Of a stretch of DNA of 49,679 bases, positions 37,788-44,735 are shown in pieces; the first letter of the stretch is position 1, and each line of letters opens with the position of its first letter. Made by a program: the position numbers and the translations under genes. Under the pieces are notes generated by a model, which was not told the origin of the DNA, did not search any database, and was given only the letters and a program-made list of their open reading frames with translations. Source of the DNA: CAYLPJ01 sp964385465 (lineage in GTDB: Bacteria > Planctomycetota > Phycisphaerae > SM23-33); assembly GCA_964385465.1 (NCBI GenBank), contig CAYLPJ010000051.1:1-49679 (forward strand), written 5' to 3'.

Positions 37788-40460
37788 CTACGGGCCGTCG
37801 AGGGCCCGGCGGACCTTGGCGGCGAGGGCCGGGGCGGCGAACGGCTTCTGGAGGAACAGGACGCCTTCGTCCAGGACGCCGCGGTGAGCGATGACGTTGG
37901 CGGTGTAGCCGGAGGTGTACAGACGGGCGATGCCGGGGTACAGCGCCCGCAGCCTCCCGGCGAGGTCCCGGCCGTTCATCTGGGGCATGACCACGTCGGT
38001 GACAAGCAGGTGGATCTCTCCGTCGTATTCGCGGGCGGTGTCGAGGGCCTCGTTGGGGGTCGCGGCGCTCAGCACGCGGTAGCCGAGGTCCTCGAGCATT
38101 TCGACCCCGAGTTGGAGCATGGCCGGCTCGTCCTCGACGAACAGGACGGTCTCTTCGCCGCGTGCGGCGGGCAGCGGCTGGGATTCGTCGGGCTCGGCGG
38201 CGTCGGGGCCCCGGCCTTCGTGGCGGGGCAGGTAGATGCGGAAGGTCGTCCCGTGCCCGGGTTCGCTGTAGACGTGGATGAAGCCCTCGTTCTGGCGGAC
38301 GATGCCGTAGACGGTGGCCAGGCCCAGGCCGGTGCCCTTGCCCGACTCCTTGGTGGTGAAGAACGGCTCGAAGACCTGCCCCAGCGTCTGCTCGTCCATG
38401 CCGCAGCCGCTGTCGCTGACGGTCAGCCGGACGTACCGCCCGGGGGCGAAGTCGGGGTGTGTCTGGCAGTACGCCTCGTCGATCGTGGCGTTGCCGGTCT
38501 CGATCGTCAGCGTGCCCACGCCCTCGATGGCGTCGCGTGCGTTGACCGCGAGGTTGGCGAGGATCTGGTCGATCTGCCCGGGGTCCATCCGCACCGGCCA
38601 GAGGTCCGCTCCGGGCACCCACGCCAGGTCGATCTCCTCGCCGATCAGCCGTCCCAGCATCTTGAGCATCCCCCCGACGGTCTCGTTGAGGTCCAGGACC
38701 TCCGGGGCGACGGTCTGCTTGCGTGCGAAGGCCAGGAGCTGCCGCGTCAGGTCGGCCGAACGCTCGGACGCCTTGCGGATCTCGTCGAGGTGCCCGGTCA
38801 CCTGCTTGCCCGCGTCGAGCTTGCCCCTGGCCAGTTCGGCATTTCCGATGATGACCGAGAGCATGTTGTTGAAGTCGTGGGCGACCCCGCCGGCCAGGCG
38901 TCCGACGGCCTCGAGGCGCTGGGCGCGGCGGATCTGCTCCTCGAGGTCCTTCCTGTCCTTCTCGGCCTCGATGCGTTGGGTGACGTTGTTGTACAGCGAC
39001 ACGACATCGCCTGAGGGCAGCTTGTAGACCCAGACCTCTCGCCAGGAGCCGGGGTCGCGCCGGTCCCGGTAGAGGCTGGCGGGGAGGAACTCCGCCCGCC
39101 CGGTCCGCCAGACGCGGCGGAGGGCGTCGAGCAGCCCGAAGTCCTCCATGCCCGGGAAGGCGTCGGTGATGCGCCGCCCGATCACGTCCTGCCGGCGGAC
39201 GCCCTCCATGCACTCGGCGGCGCGGTTGAGGTCCTTGAAGACGAAGTTGTGCCCGTCGCCCTCGGCCTGGTAGACGGCCACGCCGGAAGGCATCCGCTCG
39301 AAGAGCCCCCGGAAGCGCTGTTCGCTCTCGACGAGGGCGCGCTCGGCCCGCTTGCGGTCGGTAATGTCCACGCCGTAGACGTTGACGTACCGCCCCTGGG
39401 CGACGGGCACGAAGTGCAGGGCGTGGACCGTCTCGCCGCGGGCGTGTTCCCAGCGGACGACGGCCACGTCCTGTATCGCCCGCCGGGCTGCCTCGCGCCA
39501 GTCCGCCGGCGCCGGGCCGCCCACGTTGCAGCCCAGGTCGCTCAGCAGGCCGATCGCCGCGGGGTTGGCGTGCAGGACCTCCCCCTGGGGGCCGATTCGC
39601 AGCACCGGGTAGGGGTTCTCCGCCGGAAACCGCGCCAACTCCTCGATCAGGCGCTCGGAACGCTTGCGATCGGTGATGTCTCGCGTGGTCCCCTGCATCC
39701 CCGCCGGCCGGCCCGACTCGTCCCGCAGAAACGAGCCGTGCACTTCCGCATCGACCTCCCGGCCGTCCTTGTGCAGCAGGATGGTCTCGAAGATCACCCC
39801 GCGATGGTTGGCGAGGTGGGCGAGCTCGTCGCCGATGATCTCGCGCATCCGATCGAGGTGCTCGTGATCGCAGTGGTCGTCCAGGCGCGTGCCGACGAAC
39901 TCCGCCGGCGTGTAGCCGAACATGTCCTCGACGGCGGGGTTGACGTACGTGAACCGCCGGTCCATGTCCATCGACCAGATCACGTCGAGGGTGTTGTCGG
40001 CCAGGAGGCGGTAGGTCCTCTCGCTCCGGCGGAGGGCCTTCTGTGTGGCCTGGAGTCTGGCGGCGGTGCGGACGTGGGCCAGCAGTTCGCGGGCCGGCAG
40101 GGGGCGGGTGAGGTAGGCGTCGGCGAGGGCGTCGAGCCCGTCGGCCTGGCTGTCCGAGGAGGTCGCCATGCCGGAGATGAGGATGACGAACGTGTCGGCG
40201 AGGCCTTCGTCTTCCTTGATCCGCCGGCAGAGGTCGCGCCCGTCGGCGTCGCCGAGGACCACGTCGAGCAGCACGAGGTCCGGGCGCTCGCGGCGGCACA
40301 GTTCCAGGCATTGCCCGGCGTTGGTGGTGGTGACCACCTCGTAGCCGGCCCGGCGCAGCGTCCCGGCGGTGGTCTCGACCACGCGGAGATCGTCGTCGAC
40401 GACCAGGAGCTTCGCCCCGGCCTGCTCGACGCCCGACAAGTCTTGCGATGCAGTGCTCAT
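37788..40460 (-). CDS. Hybrid sensor histidine kinase with receiver domains at both ends
   Basis: An 890-residue protein without membrane segments, hence probably cytoplasmic. Order: receiver (KLLVVDDDLRVVETT, phospho-Asp in LVLLDVVLGDADG); about three PAS/PAC modules (TYRLLADNTLDVIWSMD to GTTRDITDRKRSE, then YVNVYGVDITDRKRAE, then RFRGLFERMPSGVAVYQAEG); HisKA with VAHDFNNMLSVIIGN; HATPase with NLAVNARDAI, DSGCGMDE and GKGTGLGLATVYGIV; and a second receiver (VLFVEDEPAMLQLG, LVTDVVMPQMNG, LQKPFAAPAL). The HDFNN box is typical of stand-alone hybrid kinases. It follows the three-gene B12-sensor set by 43 bases, with a hairpin between, and may receive or pass phosphate in the same pathway. Confidence 0.93.
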   Translation of the reverse strand: MSTASQDLSGVEQAGAKLLVVDDDLRVVETTAGTLRRAGYEVVTTTNAGQCLELCRRERPDLVLLDVVLGDADGRDLCRRIKEDEGLADTFVILISGMATSSDSQADGLDALADAYLTRPLPARELLAHVRTAARLQATQKALRRSERTYRLLADNTLDVIWSMDMDRRFTYVNPAVEDMFGYTPAEFVGTRLDDHCDHEHLDRMREIIGDELAHLANHRGVIFETILLHKDGREVDAEVHGSFLRDESGRPAGMQGTTRDITDRKRSERLIEELARFPAENPYPVLRIGPQGEVLHANPAAIGLLSDLGCNVGGPAPADWREAARRAIQDVAVVRWEHARGETVHALHFVPVAQGRYVNVYGVDITDRKRAERALVESEQRFRGLFERMPSGVAVYQAEGDGHNFVFKDLNRAAECMEGVRRQDVIGRRITDAFPGMEDFGLLDALRRVWRTGRAEFLPASLYRDRRDPGSWREVWVYKLPSGDVVSLYNNVTQRIEAEKDRKDLEEQIRRAQRLEAVGRLAGGVAHDFNNMLSVIIGNAELARGKLDAGKQVTGHLDEIRKASERSADLTRQLLAFARKQTVAPEVLDLNETVGGMLKMLGRLIGEEIDLAWVPGADLWPVRMDPGQIDQILANLAVNARDAIEGVGTLTIETGNATIDEAYCQTHPDFAPGRYVRLTVSDSGCGMDEQTLGQVFEPFFTTKESGKGTGLGLATVYGIVRQNEGFIHVYSEPGHGTTFRIYLPRHEGRGPDAAEPDESQPLPAARGEETVLFVEDEPAMLQLGVEMLEDLGYRVLSAATPNEALDTAREYDGEIHLLVTDVVMPQMNGRDLAGRLRALYPGIARLYTSGYTANVIAHRGVLDEGVLFLQKPFAAPALAAKVRRALDGP

Positions 40461-40471
40461 GCAGCCATGTC

Positions 40472-40500
40472 TTCAGAAGAAAGCGGGGGCAAAGGCCCCC
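40472..40500 (-). terminator. Hairpin between the small helical protein and the hybrid kinase
   Basis: On the minus strand GGGGGC-CTTT-GCCCCC (40500-40485) begins three bases after the stop codon at 40504 and is followed by GCTTTCTTCT. This has the shape of an intrinsic terminator with a moderate pyrimidine/T tail. It could end the upstream transcript or attenuate the hybrid kinase gene, which starts 25 bases beyond the stem. Confidence 0.5.
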
Positions 40501-40503
40501 ATG

Positions 40504-40962
40504 CTATGGCTGTCCGGCCTCGGCAAGGGCCTCGTCGCTGAGGGCCGTGAAGGCCGGTATGTTCACGATCAGCCAGTGCAGGAACGGATAGACCGCCTCG
40601 AACGTCTCCGGCGAGAGGCGGTGTCGGGCGATCTCGGTAAACGTATCGAGGTTGGCCGGCCAGTAGGCCACCTGGAAGCCGTGCATGCGGTACGTTCGGA
40701 AGACCCACAGGGCCGTGCCCGCCAGCACCGCCGGGTCGTGGCGGGCGAAGACCGACGCAAGGAACCGCGCCATGTTGCGGCTGTTGTCCTCCATCATAGG
40801 CAGGTTGCCCTCGCCGACGAGCCGCTCGACGTCGGGCCTGTCGGCCATGCGGCGGTTGAGTTCGGCGGCCAGGGCGTCGGCGGCGTCGGCGAATTCCTCT
40901 GCCGCCGCGGCCGGGGGCTGGGGCAGCTCGGCGGCCGAGGCGATCAGCTCCTCGCGGGTCAT
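40504..40962 (-). CDS. Small helical protein of the B12-sensor operon, possibly globin-like
   Basis: A 152-residue soluble protein predicted to be all helical. The best-ordered part runs from about residue 20 to 145: DALAAELNRRMADRPDVERL, MMEDNSRNMARFLASVF, LWVFRTYRMHGFQVAYW and FEAVYPFLHWLIVNIPAF. The pattern R-x-H-x-x-x-V-x-Y-W recalls the region after the heme-contacting helix in sensor globins, so a globin or phycobilin-like fold is conceivable but unproven. The ATG overlaps the stop codon of the histidine kinase gene (ATGA, 40962-40959), which implies a role with that kinase, perhaps as a second sensor or adaptor. Confidence 0.7.
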   Translation of the reverse strand: MTREELIASAAELPQPPAAAAEEFADAADALAAELNRRMADRPDVERLVGEGNLPMMEDNSRNMARFLASVFARHDPAVLAGTALWVFRTYRMHGFQVAYWPANLDTFTEIARHRLSPETFEAVYPFLHWLIVNIPAFTALSDEALAEAGQP

Positions 40963-42107
40963 GTCTCGGTCTCCTCTTGGGGGGGGGCAAGGGGCAGGAC
41001 GAAGCGGAACGTCGCGCCCTCGCCGGGCGTGCTTTCGGCCCGGATCGCGCCGTGGTGGGCCTCGACGATCTTCTTGGCGATGGTCAGCCCGAGCCCGACG
41101 CTCCTCTCGCCGCCGGTCTTCCTGGTGCCGGCGTCGCCGAAGGGCTTGAAGAGGCTGTCCAGCTTGTCGGGGGGTATGCCCCCGCCGGTGTCGCGGACGT
41201 GGAAGGCCACCTCGCCGTCGCCGCCCTCGCAGCCGATCCACACTTGCCCGCCGGCGGGGGAGTGCTCGATGGCGTTGGAGACGAGGTTGGCGACGACCTG
41301 GCCGATCTTCGCCGCGTCCATGACGACCTCGGGGGCGTCCCGTCCCGGCTCGACGACGAGCTCGACGCCCTTGCGGGTGGCCGCCGGGCGGACGTAGCGC
41401 AGGGCGTCGGCGATGACCTCGGCCGGGCGGGCGGGGGCAAGCGCCAGCCGCAGCGTGCCCGACTCGATGACCGAGACGTCCAGGAAGTCCGCGATCAGGC
41501 GGACCATCTCGGCCGCGGCGTCGACGAGGAACCGGAGGAACTCGCGGTTCTCGTCGTCGAGCGAGCCCTCCAGCTCGTCGAGCAGGAGCTCGCTGGTGCT
41601 GAGTACCACGCCGGCGGGCTTGCGGAGGTCGTGAGCGGCCATGCCCAGAAACCGGTTCTTCAACTCGTTCAGCCTTGCCAGTTCCGCGTTGGCCTTCTGG
41701 AGCTCCCGCGTGGTGTTGGCCAGGTCCCGGTTCAGCGAAAGCACCTCCCGCTGGAGCCCGTCCAGCTCGGGCATGTCGTGTCGGCCGAGCAGCAGGTGCC
41801 CGCCGTCGGCGGCGACCGCGCGGACGCGCAGCGTCTGCGGCGTGCCCGAGGGGGTGTTGACGTTCATCCGCCGCTCGCCGCCGTCCTTGCCGGCGAGCAG
41901 CGCCCCGGCGGCCTCGGCGTCGAAGTCCACGAAGGCCCCCCGGAACGCCCGTCCCACCATGTCGCGGCCGAGCAGTTCGCGGGCATAGGCGTTGGCCTCG
42001 GTCACCGTGCCGTCGGCGTCGAGGCGGAGCATCAGCACGGGTGCGGTCTCGCGGACGTAGGAAGCGAGCGCGTCGGCGACGGCGGGCGCGTCGGCTGGGG
42101 GGGTCAT
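40959..42107 (-). CDS. PAS-domain sensor histidine kinase
   Basis: A 382-residue kinase without membrane segments. Residues about 12-115 are a PAS-like domain (VLMLRLDADGTVTEANAYAREL). Residues about 118-155 are a coiled coil (LNRDLANTTRELQKANAEL). HisKA has the phospho-His in FLGMAAHDLRKPAGVVLS. The ATPase domain has NLVSNAIEHSP, DTGGGIPPDKL, LFKPFGDAG and SVGLGLTIAKKIVEAHHG. It overlaps the cobalamin-binding gene upstream and the small helical gene downstream by ATGA, so all three are probably made in fixed ratio. It is the likely output partner of the B12 protein. The cognate regulator may be the N-terminal receiver of the hybrid kinase encoded next. Confidence 0.92.
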   Translation of the reverse strand: MTPPADAPAVADALASYVRETAPVLMLRLDADGTVTEANAYARELLGRDMVGRAFRGAFVDFDAEAAGALLAGKDGGERRMNVNTPSGTPQTLRVRAVAADGGHLLLGRHDMPELDGLQREVLSLNRDLANTTRELQKANAELARLNELKNRFLGMAAHDLRKPAGVVLSTSELLLDELEGSLDDENREFLRFLVDAAAEMVRLIADFLDVSVIESGTLRLALAPARPAEVIADALRYVRPAATRKGVELVVEPGRDAPEVVMDAAKIGQVVANLVSNAIEHSPAGGQVWIGCEGGDGEVAFHVRDTGGGIPPDKLDSLFKPFGDAGTRKTGGERSVGLGLTIAKKIVEAHHGAIRAESTPGEGATFRFVLPLAPPQEETET

Positions 42108-42745
42108 CGCTGCGCCTCGAGCCGGGCTTCCAGGTCGGCCAGCGAGGGGATGTGCTCGATGTGGCCGAAGTCGCCGAGGTCGTCGACGCTGCCCCAGGCG
42201 AAGGCCTGTCCGCCGACGAGGACGGGCGTGTCGGGGAAGCGGTCGCGCACGGCCGCGATGGCCGCGGTGAGCTTGGGCATGTTGAAGTACACGCTCAACG
42301 AGAGCCCGACGAGGTCGGGCTGCTTCTGCTCGATGAGGTCGAGCAGGTCGGCGAGGGGAGTGTTGGCGCCGAGGAAGTAGCCGTCCCAGCCGTGGAGTTC
42401 GAGGACGTCGGCCACCATCTTGGCGCCGATCTGGTGCTGCTCGTCGGCCACGCACGAGATCACGCCGGATCGTCCGGCTCGCTCGGCGGCGAACATGGCG
42501 GGGTAGACCAGGGGCATCAGGGCCTCGGTGATGGCGGTGGCGAGGTGCTCGGTGGCGACGGAGATGCGACCGGTCTCCCACAGCCTGCCGACGTCATACA
42601 GGGACCGCTGGAATAGCGATACATAGATATCCCGTATGCCGACGCCCTCGTCCAGCAAGGCGCGGACGGTATCGGCGCAGGGGGTTCGCCGGCCGGCGAG
42701 AAGATCGGCGAGGTACTGCCGGTAGACGTCTTCGGTCTGTGGCAC
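42104..42745 (-). CDS. Stand-alone cobalamin-binding protein with CarH-type photoreceptor motif
   Basis: A 213-residue protein. Residues about 5-85 are the four-helix cap (B12-binding-2) with Trp56 and Glu66-His67 spaced as Wx9EH (LWETGRISVATEHLATAI). That motif marks CarH-type, adenosylcobalamin-using light sensors. Residues about 93-205 are the B12-binding Rossmann domain: DEQHQIGAKM gives an E-x-H-x-x-G version of the lower-ligand motif (His104), followed by VGLSLSVYFNMP (SxL) and VLVGGQAF (GG). There is no MerR DNA-binding domain. In CarH the residue after the Trp is a His that binds cobalt after photolysis; here it is Glu57, so the light reaction may differ. The start is a GTG with GGGAG nine bases upstream. 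It leads the kinase operon. Confidence 0.88.
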   Translation of the reverse strand: MPQTEDVYRQYLADLLAGRRTPCADTVRALLDEGVGIRDIYVSLFQRSLYDVGRLWETGRISVATEHLATAITEALMPLVYPAMFAAERAGRSGVISCVADEQHQIGAKMVADVLELHGWDGYFLGANTPLADLLDLIEQKQPDLVGLSLSVYFNMPKLTAAIAAVRDRFPDTPVLVGGQAFAWGSVDDLGDFGHIEHIPSLADLEARLEAQR

Positions 42746-42814
42746 GAGACGTACTCCCGTGGCGGCGCGGCCGGGACGGCGATTCCCGAGTCCCGCATCA
42801 ATCGTACGAACTTG

Positions 42815-42833
42815 GGGCTGGCAAGTCCAGCCC
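42815..42833. promoter_or_regulatory. Inverted repeat between the B12-sensor and NiSOD genes
   Basis: GGGCTGG-CAAGT-CCAGCCC is a perfect seven-base inverted repeat in the 191-base divergent region. It lies 70 bases from the B12 gene start and 104 from the sodN start, a fitting place for a shared operator. No clear -35/-10 pair was found for either gene; TATGAT at 42868-42873 is a weak -10 candidate for sodN. Confidence 0.4.
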
Positions 42834-42936
42834 GCCGTGGCCGGGTCGGGTTCGGCGCGCCGGCGCCTATGATGACGCGAACGCGATCGACCCTTGTAGC
42901 CGCGTCGCACCGCCGGCGCCGAAAGGAGAGCAGACC

Positions 42937-43482
42937 ATGTTGCGAAACCGCAGACGATCGATGTTGGCGATCACCGCCGTGGGGGCGTTCCTCCTCCTTG
43001 CCATCGTCGTGAACCTCCGCGGGCATTGCCAGATCCCCTGCGGGATCTACAACGACCCCGTGCGGTTCTCCCTGCTCGCCGAGCACATCCGGACCATCGA
43101 GAAGTCGATGAACCAGATCAAGGTGCTCCGCGAAGACCCGTCGGAGAACGCCAACCAGCTCGCTCGCTGGGTCATGAACAAGGAGGACCACGCCAACCGG
43201 TTTGCCGAGATCGTGACGGCCTACTTCCTCCAGCAGCGGATCAAACCCGCCGGGGCCGAGGACGCCGCGTACGTCAGGAAGGTCGTGCTCTGCCACCAGA
43301 TGCTCGTCAGCGTGATGAAGGCCAAGCAGACCACGGATCTCAACCACGTGGCCGAGCTGCGGCGCGACCTCGACGCCTTCGAGAAGGCCTACATGGGCAA
43401 GAAGGCGGCCAAGGCCGGCGGGCACAGCCACGAGCACGGGCATTCCCACGGCTCGGGCCACACCCACGCCCACGGCGAGTGA
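42937..43482 (+). CDS. sodN: Nickel superoxide dismutase, membrane-anchored precursor with His-rich tail
   Basis: A 181-residue precursor. The nickel hook HCQIPCGIY (His30 to Tyr38) matches the HCxxPCGxY that starts mature NiSOD, where the first His amine, the two Cys and the His side chain bind nickel. The helical body is conserved in pattern (AEHIRTIEKSMNQIKVL, RWVMNKEDHANRFAEIVTAYF, CHQMLVSVMKAKQTTDLNHV). Residues 8-26 form a hydrophobic segment ending just before the hook, so export and cleavage before His30 are needed. The last ~20 residues are a His/Gly tail (GGHSHEHGHSHGSG), absent from classical NiSOD and likely metal-binding. AAAGGAGA precedes the ATG. A protease gene starts 13 bases after its stop. 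Confidence 0.9.
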   Translation: MLRNRRRSMLAITAVGAFLLLAIVVNLRGHCQIPCGIYNDPVRFSLLAEHIRTIEKSMNQIKVLREDPSENANQLARWVMNKEDHANRFAEIVTAYFLQQRIKPAGAEDAAYVRKVVLCHQMLVSVMKAKQTTDLNHVAELRRDLDAFEKAYMGKKAAKAGGHSHEHGHSHGSGHTHAHGE

Positions 43483-43495
43483 GCGGGAGGAGCGG

Positions 43496-44683
43496 ATGTT
43501 CGGCAAGACCATTACGCTGTTCAAGGCGTTCGGCTTCTCCGTACGCATCGACCTGAGTTGGCTGCTGATCGCCGCGCTGGTCGTATGGTCGCTGGCCGGG
43601 GCGGTCTTTCCACGCCAGTACGAGGGCCTCCACTGGGGGACCTACCTGGCCATGGGCCTGGTCGCCGCGCTGGGGCTGTTCGCCTCCATCGTCTTCCACG
43701 AGCTCTGCCACTCGCTCGTCGCCCGCCGCTACGGGCTGCCCATGAAGGGCATTACCCTGTTCCTCTTCGGCGGCGTCGCCGAGATGAGCGAAGAGCCCCC
43801 CAGCGCCAAGGCCGAGTTCCTGATGGCCCTGGCCGGCCCGGCCGCCAGCGTCGTCGTCGCCGGCGTGTTCCTGGCCCTGGCCTGGCTCGGCGGGCTGGCC
43901 GGCTGGCCGGATACCGTCGTCGGCGTCGTGCGCTGGATCGGGTTCATCAACGCCATCCTGGTGGCGTTCAACCTGATCCCCGGCTTCCCGCTGGACGGCG
44001 GGCGGGCCGTGCGTGCGGCGATCTGGCACTTCAAGGGCGACCTGCGCAAGGCGACGCAGACGGCCTCGCGCATCGGCGCCGGGTTCGGCGCCGTGCTGAT
44101 CGGCCTGGGCATCCTCAACCTGCTGTTCCTCAATCCCATCGGGGGCATGTGGTGGATCCTGATCGGGCTGTTCATTCGGGGCGCGGCCAAGAGCGGCTAC
44201 CGGCAGGTGCTGATTCGCCAGGCGCTCAAGGGCGAGCCGGTTCAACGATTCATGAACGACCAGCCGATCACGGTCCCGCCGTCGCTGACGGTGGACCGCC
44301 TCGTCGAGGAGTACGTCTACGAGCACCACTTCAAGATGTTCCCGGTGGTCGAGGAGGGCCGGCTGACCGGCTGCATCACCACCAAGGCGATCAAGGACGT
44401 GCCCCGCGAGCAGTGGTCCGAGACGACGGTGGGGGAGATCGGCTCGGAATGCTCCGACGAGAACACCATCGGCCCGGACCACGACGCGGTGGACGCCTTC
44501 GAGCAGATGAACCGTCACGGCGTCAGCCGGCTGATGGTCGTCCGCGAGGGCCGGCTCGAGGGGCTGCTGGCGCTGAAGGACCTGATGAAGTTCCTCTCGC
44601 TGAAGCTGGACCTCGAGGGGGAGGGGGAGTCCGGCCCGATCCGCCCGAGGCAGATCGCGCCCGATATGGGCAGCGAGGAGTAG
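43496..44683 (+). CDS. Site-2-type intramembrane metalloprotease with CBS domains
   Basis: A 395-residue M50 protease. The zinc motif is HELCH at residues 68-72 within a membrane helix (ASIVFHELCHSLVARRYG). The second metal site is NLIPGFPLDGGRAVRA (about 159-174). Five or six membrane segments fill residues 20-225. Residues about 240-375 hold a CBS-domain pair (VQRFMNDQPITVPPSLTVD, HGVSRLMVVREGRLEGLLAL), which often senses adenine nucleotides. GGGAGGAG precedes the ATG. The 13-base spacing from sodN indicates co-transcription. Possible roles are release of the membrane-anchored NiSOD or cleavage of a membrane-bound regulator; both are inference. Confidence 0.93.
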   Translation: MFGKTITLFKAFGFSVRIDLSWLLIAALVVWSLAGAVFPRQYEGLHWGTYLAMGLVAALGLFASIVFHELCHSLVARRYGLPMKGITLFLFGGVAEMSEEPPSAKAEFLMALAGPAASVVVAGVFLALAWLGGLAGWPDTVVGVVRWIGFINAILVAFNLIPGFPLDGGRAVRAAIWHFKGDLRKATQTASRIGAGFGAVLIGLGILNLLFLNPIGGMWWILIGLFIRGAAKSGYRQVLIRQALKGEPVQRFMNDQPITVPPSLTVDRLVEEYVYEHHFKMFPVVEEGRLTGCITTKAIKDVPREQWSETTVGEIGSECSDENTIGPDHDAVDAFEQMNRHGVSRLMVVREGRLEGLLALKDLMKFLSLKLDLEGEGESGPIRPRQIAPDMGSEE

Positions 44684-44735
44684 CCCCCGCGGGGGTGGGT
44701 GACGCCCCGCATACCATGGGAGGCAGGAGACCGCT

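Noticed and set aside
42746..42936. Cobalamin riboswitch in front of the B12-sensor gene
   Set aside because: No B12 box or surrounding conserved structure was found, and the leader is short.
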